DNA of 13,508 nucleotides from an uncultured Planctomycetaceae bacterium (GTDB lineage Bacteria; Planctomycetota; Planctomycetia; Pirellulales; UBA1268). The notes beneath the pieces are model-generated. The model worked only from the letters and a program-made list of their open reading frames with translations, had not been told where the DNA came from and made no database searches. The stretch's first letter is position 1. Each line of letters opens with the position of its first letter. The stretch is from NCBI GenBank assembly GCA_903885855.1, contig CAISKG010000046.1, positions 1-13,508 of the forward strand, written 5' to 3'. This document shows, in pieces, positions 5,321-11,877 of this stretch. The translations under genes and the position numbers were made by a program.

Positions 5321-7473
5321 AGACGACGGGTGCCCGCTCCGGCAAGGGCGGCGGATGGTGGCGCGGCCTGGCGGGGTTCCTCGCCAATCCCCTCCTCTTG
5401 GCGCTGTTGGCGGTGTCGCTGTTGCCGCTGGCCTTCATGGGCTGGTCGACCTACTCGCGCGCCTCCGCGTCGCTGGACGACGAGGCGCGGACGAAGCTCC
5501 AGGTGGTGCGCGAGATCACCGCCAAGCAGGTCGAGCGCTACTTCCAGTCGCTCCGCGACCAGCTCGTCGTGGTCGCCGCCGATCCCTCCACCCGCGACGC
5601 CTTCCGCGACTTCCGCGACGGCTTCCGCACCGTCCTCCAGGACGACGCCGCGGGGGAGGCGGAGAAGAAGCGGTCGCTGGCCGACCTCGAGGCGTGGTAC
5701 GCCACCGAGTTCGCGTCGCGCTACAAGCAGGAGACCGGCAACGAGATGGCCGCCAAGGGCCTCACCGACGTCCTCGGCGAGGCGGGGGCCTGGCTCCAGG
5801 ATCTCTACATCCGCCGCAACGAGAACCCGATCGGCTCCAAGGACGCGCTCGACGCCGCGGCCGACGGCTCCGCCTACTCCCGGGCCCATGCCGCCCACCA
5901 CCCCGTGCTCCGCGACCTGCTGCGGCGCTTCGGCCTCTACGACCTGTTCCTCGTCGACGCCGATTCCGGCGACGTCGTCTACACCGTCTTCAAGGAGATC
6001 GACTTCGGCACGTCGCTGCGCAACGGCGCCTTCGCCGAGACGAACCTCGGCAAGGTGTTCCGCCAGGTGGTGAACGCGGGCCGCAGCGGGGCCGCCTTCT
6101 TCGGGCAGTTCGGACCCTATCCCGCGTCCTTCGAGAAGCCGGCCGGCTTCCTCGCCGCGCCGATCGTCGAGGGGCGGAAGGTGGTCGGGGTGGTGATCTT
6201 CCAGCTGCCCCTCGACCGGATCAACGCCGTGGTGGGCGAGACGCTCGGCCTGGGCAAGACCGGCGAGACCTACGCCGTGGGCGCCGACAAGCTCTTCCGC
6301 ACCGACTCGCGCTTCCTCGAGCGCCTCGGGGTGAAGACGACGATCTGCAATCCCACGGTCAAGGCCGATACCGAGCCGGTGCGCGACGTCTTCGAGCGCG
6401 GCGGGAGCGGCACCGCCCCCGCGACCGACTACCGCGGCGAGCCGGTGCTCTCGTCGTGGGGGCCGGCCACGATCCACAAGGGCGACGGCCCCGGCAACGA
6501 CGACGTCACCTGGGCGATCGTCTCGGAGATCGACCGGGCCGAGATCGCGGCCCCCGTCGACGCCCTCCAGCGCGCCGCATCGTGGATCTTCGGCCTCACC
6601 GCCCTGGGCGTGGGGCTCGTGTCGGCGCTCATCGCGCAGTCGTTCAGCCGCGCGGCCACGCGCCAGGCGGCACTCGTCGGCGGGATCACCGACAACATCC
6701 ACACCCTCGCCAGCGCCTCGGAGGAACTGACGAGCGTCAGCCAGCAGATGAGCGCGGCGGCGGAGGAGACGACGGCCCAGGCCAACCTCGTCTCGGCGGC
6801 CGCCGAGGAGGTGAGCGCCAACACCAAGACCGTCTCCGGATCGGTGGAGAATCTCGTCCAGAGCATCTACGACATCGCCCGCAACGCCCAGGACGCGGCC
6901 GGGGTGGCCCGCCAGAGCGTCGACATGGCCCGCGCCACCTCGACGACGATGGACAAGCTCGGCGTGTCGAGCGCCGAGATCGGGCAGGTGGTGAAGGTGA
7001 TCACGTCGATCGCCGAGCAGACCAACCTCCTGGCCCTCAACGCCACCATCGAGGCGGCCCGTGCCGGCGAGGCGGGGAAGGGCTTCGCCGTGGTCGCCAA
7101 CGAGGTCAAGGACCTGGCCCGCGAGACGGCCAAGGCCACCGAGGACATCGGCGGCAAGATCGAGACGATGCAGGCCGACACGGCCCGCGCCGTGGCGGCG
7201 ATCGGCGAGATCGTGGCCGTGATCGAGCGGATCGACGGGCTGCAGACGAAGATCGCGGCCGCGGTCGAGGAGCAGAGCGTGACGACCAGCGAGATCAGCC
7301 GCAACGTCGCCGAGGCCACGACGGGATCGACCGAGATCGCGCAGAATATCGGGCAGGTGGCGCAGGCCGCGCAGAACACCGCCGAGGGCGCCACCAACGC
7401 CCAGCTCTCCAGCCAGGAGCTGGCGAAGATGGCCCAGAGCCTGCAGCGGCTGGTGGAGGAGTACCGCGAGTGA
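5317..7473 (+). CDS. Methyl-accepting chemotaxis protein with a dCache-type periplasmic sensor
   Basis: A 718-residue receptor. TM1 spans about 21-43 and TM2 about 421-440, leaving a periplasmic region of some 375 residues. Blocks such as YDLFLVDADSGDVVYTVFKE (208-227), FAETNLG, APIVEGRKVVGVVIFQLPLDRI and LGKTGETYAVGADKLFRTDSR look like a double-Cache sensor for small ligands. After TM2 a helical coiled coil starts almost at once, and no clear HAMP domain is seen. The signalling tip is intact: SIAEQTNLLALNATIEAARAG and FAVVANEVKDLARETAKATEDI (564-611). Candidate methylation Glu pairs lie at 483-484, 497-498 and 651-652. The C-terminus, LVEEYRE, lacks an NWETF-type tether for CheR/CheB. AAGGAA (5305-5310) precedes ATG 5317. 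The ligand cannot be inferred. Confidence 0.93.
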   Translation: MKTTGARSGKGGGWWRGLAGFLANPLLLALLAVSLLPLAFMGWSTYSRASASLDDEARTKLQVVREITAKQVERYFQSLRDQLVVVAADPSTRDAFRDFRDGFRTVLQDDAAGEAEKKRSLADLEAWYATEFASRYKQETGNEMAAKGLTDVLGEAGAWLQDLYIRRNENPIGSKDALDAAADGSAYSRAHAAHHPVLRDLLRRFGLYDLFLVDADSGDVVYTVFKEIDFGTSLRNGAFAETNLGKVFRQVVNAGRSGAAFFGQFGPYPASFEKPAGFLAAPIVEGRKVVGVVIFQLPLDRINAVVGETLGLGKTGETYAVGADKLFRTDSRFLERLGVKTTICNPTVKADTEPVRDVFERGGSGTAPATDYRGEPVLSSWGPATIHKGDGPGNDDVTWAIVSEIDRAEIAAPVDALQRAASWIFGLTALGVGLVSALIAQSFSRAATRQAALVGGITDNIHTLASASEELTSVSQQMSAAAEETTAQANLVSAAAEEVSANTKTVSGSVENLVQSIYDIARNAQDAAGVARQSVDMARATSTTMDKLGVSSAEIGQVVKVITSIAEQTNLLALNATIEAARAGEAGKGFAVVANEVKDLARETAKATEDIGGKIETMQADTARAVAAIGEIVAVIERIDGLQTKIAAAVEEQSVTTSEISRNVAEATTGSTEIAQNIGQVAQAAQNTAEGATNAQLSSQELAKMAQSLQRLVEEYRE

Positions 7474-7501
7474 GCCCGATCCCCGCCGAATTGGCCGCAC
7501 C

Positions 7502-8932
7502 GTGCGCGCGCTGATCGTCGACGACTCGAAGCCGGTCCGGGGGATCCTCGCCAGGGTCCTCTCCGATCTGGGCTACGAGTGCGACCAGGCGGCCGACGGG
7601 GAGGAGGCGACGCGGCGGCTGGCCGGCGGGCCGCGCCCCGACGTCGTCACCGTGAACCTCAACATGCCGGTGATGGACGGCTTCGCCCTCATGGCCTGGA
7701 TCCGGGGGAAGCCGGAGTTCGCCCGCCTCCCGCTGGTGGCGGTGTCGTCGGAGCAGGGGACGGAGACGGTGGCCAGGGCGCTGCGCGCGGGGGCGGCGAC
7801 CTTCGTTCCCAAGCCGTTCACGCCGCCGGCGATCGTCGAGGCGCTGGCCGCCGCGGGCCTGGGGCCGCGCGCCGCACAGGCCCGTGCCGAGCCGGTGCGC
7901 GTGCTCGTGGTGGACGACTCGGCCACGATCCGGGCCACCGTCTCGGCGGCGCTCGCCGCCGACCCCGAGTTGCGCGTGGCCGGCAGCGCCGCCGACGGCG
8001 TCGAGGGGCTCGCGCGGGTGGCGGAATTGCGCCCCGACGTCGTGCTCCTCGACGTCGAGATGCCCGTGATGGACGGCCTGACGATGCTCCGCGAGCTGCG
8101 CCGCGTGCAGCCGCGGCTCCCGGTGGTGATGTTCTCCACGCTCACCGAGCGCGGCGCGAAGGTGGCCCTCGACGCGCTCGTGGCCGGTGCCAACGACTAC
8201 GTCCCCAAGCCCAAGGCGGCGACTCCCGCCGAGGTGACGGCGCGGATCCGCGAGGAAGTGATCCCGCGGTTGAAGCAGTTCCGCCGCGCCGTGCCCCTGC
8301 CGGGCGCCGTGGCCGGCGCCGGCGCCTCCCGGCCGCGCCAGCGCGGCGACGTGGCGGTGGCGGCGGTGGTGGTGGCGGTGTCGACCGGGGGGCCGGTGGC
8401 GCTGGCCGAGTTCCTCCCGGCCTTCGTCTCGCGCGACGGCGTACCGGTGCTCATCGTCCAGCACATGCCGCCGCTGTTCACCGGCCACCTCGCCGAGCGC
8501 CTCACGAAGGTCTGCGGTCTGCCGGTGCGCGAGGCGGCCGACGGGGCCGAGATTCTCCCCGGCGACGTGCTCCTGGCCCCGGGCGGGCGCCACCTCGAGG
8601 TGGCGCGGAACGGCCCGCGGATCGTCGCGGTGCTCCACGACGGCCCCCCCGAGAACTCCTGCCGCCCGGCCGCCGACGTCCTCTTCCGCAGCGCCGCGCG
8701 GGTCTGGGGGGGCTCGACGATGGGCGTCGTGCTCACCGGGATGGGGAAGGACGGCCTGGCCGGCAGCGAGGTGATCCGCGCCGCCGGGGGCACCGTCCTC
8801 GCCCAGGACGAGTCGACGAGCACGGTGTGGGGGATGCCGGGCCACGTGGCGCGGGCGGGGATCGCCGACGCGGTGCTGCCGCTGGGGCAGCTCGGGGTCG
8901 AGGTGGCCATGCGGCTGCGCCGCCGTGGATGA
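7502..8932 (+). CDS. cheB: Receiver-CheB fusion: protein-glutamate methylesterase with an extra N-terminal receiver that lacks the phospho-Asp
   Basis: A 476-residue protein, where ordinary CheB has about 350. REC1 (1-115) keeps the acidic pair D7-D8, S82/S83 and K104, but has Asn52 (codon AAC, 7655-7657) in VNLNMPVMDG where the phospho-acceptor Asp belongs. REC2 (132-240) is canonical, with D138-D139, D184 in LLDVEMPVMDG and K236. A linker with repeated Ala-Gly leads to the methylesterase domain (284-474), with catalytic Ser294 (VSTGG), His321 (VQHMPP) and Asp417 (TGMGKDG) all present. It removes methyl groups from, and deamidates, receptor glutamates/glutamines when REC2 is phosphorylated. 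The start is GTG with no clear Shine-Dalgarno, 28 bases after the receptor stop; it places the first receiver strand at residue 3, as expected. Confidence 0.93.
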   Translation: MRALIVDDSKPVRGILARVLSDLGYECDQAADGEEATRRLAGGPRPDVVTVNLNMPVMDGFALMAWIRGKPEFARLPLVAVSSEQGTETVARALRAGAATFVPKPFTPPAIVEALAAAGLGPRAAQARAEPVRVLVVDDSATIRATVSAALAADPELRVAGSAADGVEGLARVAELRPDVVLLDVEMPVMDGLTMLRELRRVQPRLPVVMFSTLTERGAKVALDALVAGANDYVPKPKAATPAEVTARIREEVIPRLKQFRRAVPLPGAVAGAGASRPRQRGDVAVAAVVVAVSTGGPVALAEFLPAFVSRDGVPVLIVQHMPPLFTGHLAERLTKVCGLPVREAADGAEILPGDVLLAPGGRHLEVARNGPRIVAVLHDGPPENSCRPAADVLFRSAARVWGGSTMGVVLTGMGKDGLAGSEVIRAAGGTVLAQDESTSTVWGMPGHVARAGIADAVLPLGQLGVEVAMRLRRRG

Positions 8933-8954
8933 CCCGCGCGCCGCCGCGCCCCGC

Positions 8955-8959
8955 GGAGG
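8955..8959 (+). promoter_or_regulatory. Shine-Dalgarno GGAGG supporting the GTG start of cheR
   Basis: GGAGG ends 9 bases before GTG 8969. It favours that non-ATG start over ATG 8929, which overlaps the cheB stop but is in another frame. Confidence 0.7.
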
Positions 8960-8968
8960 GCGCCCCAC

Positions 8969-9808
8969 GTGAAGGTCGGCCCCCAGGAGCTCGTCGCGCT
9001 CGCCGCGTTCCTCAAGCGGCGCAGCGGCGTCATCGTCGACGCGTCGAAGGCCTATCTCGTCGAGGCGCGGCTGGCGCCGGTGATGCGCCGCCACGGGATC
9101 GACGGCTTCCCCGCGCTCGTGGAGCGGATCCGCTCCGGCCGCGAGCCGGCGCTCGAGCAGGACGTGCTCAGCGCGATGATGACGCACGAGACGTCGTTCT
9201 TCCGTGACAAGGGGCCCTTCGAGACGGTGCGGCGCATGCTCCCCGAGCTGATCCGGCGCCGGTCGGTGGCCCGGCACCTGGTGATCTGGTCGGCCGCCGC
9301 CTCGACCGGCCAGGAGGCCTACAGCCTGGCGATGATCCTCGCCGAGCACTTCCAGGAGGCGCTGGCGGGGTGGTCGGTGCGGATCCTGGCCACCGACTTC
9401 TCCGAGGCCGTCCTCGCCCGGGCACGCGAGGGACTGTACGCCGACATCGAGGTGGCCCGCGGGCTTCCGCAGGAGCTGCGCGACAAGTATTTCGTGCGCC
9501 TCCAGGGAAAGTGGAGCATCTCCCACGAGTGCCGGCGGCGGGTGGAGTTCCGGAGGCTGAATCTCATCGAGCCCTGGCAGGGGATCCCCCCCTGCGACAT
9601 CGTCTTCCTGCGGAACGTGCTCATCTATTTCGACATCCCCACGCGGGCGAAGATCCTGGAGCGGATGCACGGCGTGGTCCGGCCCGACGGGGCGCTGTTC
9701 CTCGGCGGGGCCGAGACCATGCTCGGCGTCTGCGACCGCTTCGACCGCGTCGAGGGGGTGGGCTGCTGCTCCTACCGGCCGCGCCCGCTGCGGAAGCCAT
9801 CCGGCTGA
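8969..9808 (+). CDS. cheR: Chemotaxis protein methyltransferase CheR
   Basis: This 279-residue, SAM-dependent enzyme methylates receptor glutamates and opposes CheB. The N-terminal helical domain (1-80) ends in MMTHETSFFRD, the family's receptor-contact and start-of-catalysis motif. The methyltransferase domain has WSAAASTGQEAYSLAM (107-122) as the SAM-binding loop. The usual GEE is GQE here, and the second Glu (116) is kept. It also has ILATDFSEAVLARAREGLY (139-157) with Asp143, and VFLRNVLIYFD (212-222). No TPR or other extension is present. The receptor in the same operon lacks a CheR-binding pentapeptide, so the interaction should be untethered. It begins at GTG behind a good Shine-Dalgarno, 36 bases after cheB, and is the last chemotaxis gene of the run. 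Confidence 0.94.
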   Translation: MKVGPQELVALAAFLKRRSGVIVDASKAYLVEARLAPVMRRHGIDGFPALVERIRSGREPALEQDVLSAMMTHETSFFRDKGPFETVRRMLPELIRRRSVARHLVIWSAAASTGQEAYSLAMILAEHFQEALAGWSVRILATDFSEAVLARAREGLYADIEVARGLPQELRDKYFVRLQGKWSISHECRRRVEFRRLNLIEPWQGIPPCDIVFLRNVLIYFDIPTRAKILERMHGVVRPDGALFLGGAETMLGVCDRFDRVEGVGCCSYRPRPLRKPSG

Positions 9809-9832
9809 CCCCCGCCGGCCGGTCCTGTCGGC

Positions 9833-9838
9833 TACGAT
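9833..9838 (+). promoter_or_regulatory. Possible -10 element (TACGAT) before the HAD phosphatase gene
   Basis: TACGAT lies 42 bases upstream of ATG 9881, in the 72-base gap after cheR. No clear -35 is at the right spacing. It resembles the hexamers before other genes here. If real, the phosphatase has its own promoter as well as possible read-through from the operon. Confidence 0.25.
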
Positions 9839-9880
9839 GCGGGGAGGGATGCCGCGTGCCGTGGAGGGGGAGCGACGCCG

Positions 9881-10726
9881 ATGGCCGCCAGGGACGCAAC
9901 TCGGGTGCCGCGCGCGGCGCTCGTCTACGACTTCGACGGCACGCTCGCCCCCCACAACCTCCCCGAGCACTCGCTGCTCCCTTTCCTCGGCATCCCCGAC
10001 GCGGCCGGCTTCTGGCGCGACTGCGAGGCCCGGGCCCGGCTCCACGACAGCGACCAGGTGCTCACCTGGATGTGGATGCTCGTCGAGGCCGGCGAGCGCG
10101 CCGGCCGGCCGCTGTCGCGCGACCTGCTGCGCGAGCACGGGGCGCGGACCCCGCTCTTCGCCGGCGTGGAGGGGTGGTTCGACGACATCGCCGCCCACGG
10201 CCGCGCGGTGGGCCTGGAGGTGGAGCACTACGTCGTGTCGTCGGGGCTGCTGGAGATGATCGAGGGCTGCGCGGTGCACGACCGCTTCCGGAAGGTGTTC
10301 GCCTCCTCCTACGCCTACGACGCGGCGGGGCGGGCGACGTGGCCGGCCTCGGCGATCAACTACACCACCAAGACGCAGTACCTCTTCCGGATCAACAAGG
10401 GGATCGGCAACGTCTGGGACAACTCCACCATCAATCTCTGGATGCCGGAGGATCAGCGGCACGTGCCCTTCCGGCGGATGGTGTTCCTCGGCGACGGCGA
10501 CACCGACATCCCCTCGATGAAGCTCGTGCGCGAGAAGGGGGGGCAGGCGGTGGCCGTCTTCGACCCGGAGAAGTTCGAGCGGCGGCTCTCCCAGGGGCAC
10601 CTCGAGCGGCTCATCGCCGAGGACCGCATCGATCACGTCGCCTCCGCCGACTACCGCCCCGGCGCCCTCCTCTCGAGCGTCGTGAAGGGGATCCTGGGGC
10701 GGATGGCGCGGCGGGCGGCCGACTGA
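9881..10726 (+). CDS. HAD-superfamily phosphatase (phosphoserine-phosphatase-like)
   Basis: A 281-residue cytoplasmic hydrolase of the haloacid dehalogenase superfamily. Motif I is VYDFDGTL (15-22), with nucleophile Asp17 and general acid Asp19. A mostly helical cap follows (about 30-110). Motif II is VVSSG (118-122). Motif III is probably Lys164 in TTKTQYLFRINKG, and motif IV is GDGDTDIP (204-211). The catalytic set is complete, so an active Mg-dependent phosphatase is likely. The substrate is not evident, and the cap sequence does not match a family I can name more precisely. GGAGGGGGAG (9863-9872) is a strong ribosome-binding site 8 bases before the ATG. It follows cheR by 72 bases on the same strand. 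A role in chemosensory signalling is possible but not shown by the sequence. Confidence 0.87.
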   Translation: MAARDATRVPRAALVYDFDGTLAPHNLPEHSLLPFLGIPDAAGFWRDCEARARLHDSDQVLTWMWMLVEAGERAGRPLSRDLLREHGARTPLFAGVEGWFDDIAAHGRAVGLEVEHYVVSSGLLEMIEGCAVHDRFRKVFASSYAYDAAGRATWPASAINYTTKTQYLFRINKGIGNVWDNSTINLWMPEDQRHVPFRRMVFLGDGDTDIPSMKLVREKGGQAVAVFDPEKFERRLSQGHLERLIAEDRIDHVASADYRPGALLSSVVKGILGRMARRAAD

Positions 10727-10789
10727 CCGCGACGCCGCGGGGGGCTCCGGCCTCCCCGCGCCGGCCGGCCGCCGTGGGGCGGGCCGATT

Positions 10790-10805
10790 CCCCGGTCCTC
10801 CGGGG
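10790..10805. other. GC hairpin after the HAD gene, no T tract
   Basis: CCCCGG (10790-10795) and CCGGGG (10800-10805) form a perfect 6-bp stem around TCCT. It lies 63 bases after the phosphatase stop. Without a T run it is not a classical terminator, and in DNA this GC-rich such stems arise often. Confidence 0.3.
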
Positions 10806-10834
10806 GGCCGCGGCGGGCCGTCGCCGCTGCCGGG

Positions 10835-10868
10835 CCCGGCGGGCGTTAGTCGCCGCCGGGGCGTACGG
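10835..10868 (+). promoter_or_regulatory. Strong bulged hairpin abutting a -10-like hexamer upstream of the membrane-protein pair
   Basis: CCCGGC-G-GGCG (10835-10845) pairs with CGCCGCCGGG (10851-10860) around the loop TTAGT: ten base pairs with one bulged G. Two bases later comes TACGGT (10863-10868), 37 bases before ATG 10906. The placement fits either termination of the previous unit or an operator next to a promoter. The rest of the 179-base gap 10727-10905 shows only GC-rich sequence and the smaller hairpin at 10790. Confidence 0.35.
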
Positions 10869-10905
10869 TTCATGGGGTGGAGTGACACCCTGCCCAGAGC
10901 CGGCC

Positions 10906-11391
10906 ATGACCCATTCCCCCCCTCCCGCCACGCCCGCCTGGATGGGCCGCTGCCTGACCGCGGCGGGCATCTACAATCTCGCCTGGGGCACGCTCACGGT
11001 CCTGGCGCCGATGTGGCTCTTCGACCTGGCCGGGATGGAGCCCCCCAACCACCCCTTCATCTGGCAGTGCGTGGGGATGATCGTGGGCGTCTACGGTGTC
11101 GGGTATCTGGCCGCCTCCACGGATCCGGCCCGCCACTGGCCGATCGTGCTGGTGGGATTCCTGGGGAAGATCTTCGGGCCCATCGGCTATCTCGACGGCC
11201 TGGTGCGCGGCGAGGTGCCGGCCGGCTTCGGCATCACGCTCCCCACCAACGACCTCATCTGGTGGGTGCCCTTCGCCCTCATCCTCCTGCACGCCCGCCG
11301 GGTGGCGCTGGCCGCGGCCCCGGCCGCGCGGGAAGCGCATGCCCCGGGGCGGGCCGAGCAGGCGGGGCTCTCCGAGGCCGTGGCCCGATGA
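10906..11391 (+). CDS. Small four-TM membrane protein, function unknown
   Basis: This 161-residue protein has four predicted membrane segments at about 18-40, 52-72, 79-100 and 115-135, and a polar, Ala-rich C-terminal tail (138-161). Conserved-looking features are AGIYNLAWGTLTVLAP, a central WQCVGMIVGVYGVGYLAA (53-70), HWPIVLVGFLGKIFGPIGYL (77-96) and NDLIWWVPFALIL. I recognise this as a recurring small membrane family in Planctomycetota and similar bacteria, sometimes given unreliable names such as alkyl hydroperoxide reductase; it has no peroxidase motif. The ATG at 10906 is the first that precedes TM1 in a normal way; upstream sequence in the same frame is low-complexity. The stop overlaps the next start (ATGA), so the two are probably made together. 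Confidence 0.8.
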   Translation: MTHSPPPATPAWMGRCLTAAGIYNLAWGTLTVLAPMWLFDLAGMEPPNHPFIWQCVGMIVGVYGVGYLAASTDPARHWPIVLVGFLGKIFGPIGYLDGLVRGEVPAGFGITLPTNDLIWWVPFALILLHARRVALAAAPAAREAHAPGRAEQAGLSEAVAR

Positions 11392-11840
11392 CCTCCTGGG
11401 TGCTCGTGGCCCAGTTGGCCGCCAGCGCCGCGATGGCGGCGATCGCCTGGTTCGTGCAGGTCGTCCACTACCCCCTCTTCTCGAGCCTCTCCGGCGACCC
11501 GGCCCTCGAGCGCCGCTACCACCAGGCCAACGTGCGCCGCACGCAACCGGTGGTGCTCGTGCCGATGTTCGTCGAGGGCCTGGCGGCGGCCTGGCTGGTG
11601 GCCTTCCCCCCGGCCGCCGTGGGGCGGCCCCTGGCGCTCGCCGGCCTCGCGCTCGTGGCCGTCACGCTCCTTTCCACGCTCGTGCTGCAGGTGCCGCTGC
11701 ACGAGCGTCTCTGCCGCGAGGGCAGCGCACCGGCGACCGTGGCGGCGCTCGTGCGCGGCACGACGATCCGCACCGTGGCCTGGACGGCGCGGATGCTGCT
11801 CTCGGCCTGGATGCTCCACGCCGCGCTCGGCGGCGCGTGA
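11388..11840 (+). CDS. Small four-TM membrane protein with a VHYPLF motif, function unknown
   Basis: This 150-residue protein has four predicted membrane segments at about 5-28, 53-75, 82-103 and 125-147. Polar residues near the membrane stand out: VQVVHYPLF (23-31), YHQANVRRTQ (44-53), Glu63 in the second segment, QVPLHERL (101-108) and TIRTVAWTAR (126-135). The several His, Glu and Arg at membrane edges could bind a cofactor or ion, but I cannot name the family or a function. Its ATG overlaps the stop of the previous membrane-protein gene by four bases, so a two-protein complex is a reasonable inference. It is convergent with the permease gene, and only 37 bases separate the two stops. Confidence 0.78.
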   Translation: MTSWVLVAQLAASAAMAAIAWFVQVVHYPLFSSLSGDPALERRYHQANVRRTQPVVLVPMFVEGLAAAWLVAFPPAAVGRPLALAGLALVAVTLLSTLVLQVPLHERLCREGSAPATVAALVRGTTIRTVAWTARMLLSAWMLHAALGGA

Positions 11841-11877
11841 GCGGCGCGGGAGGGGCGCTGCCGCGCGGCGACGCCGG

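Noticed and set aside
8929..8968. ATG 8929 overlapping the cheB stop as start of cheR
   Set aside because: It is in a different frame from cheR and opens low-complexity sequence. GTG 8969 has a GGAGG site and yields a normal N-terminus.
7295..10888. A 1197-codon open frame on the minus strand
   Set aside because: It is antisense to the end of the mcp, cheB, cheR and the HAD gene, all with clear family motifs. Its composition is that of a shadow frame.
11841..11877. A bidirectional terminator between the convergent genes
   Set aside because: The 37 bases can form GC-rich imperfect stems but have no T tract in either direction and no clean stem.
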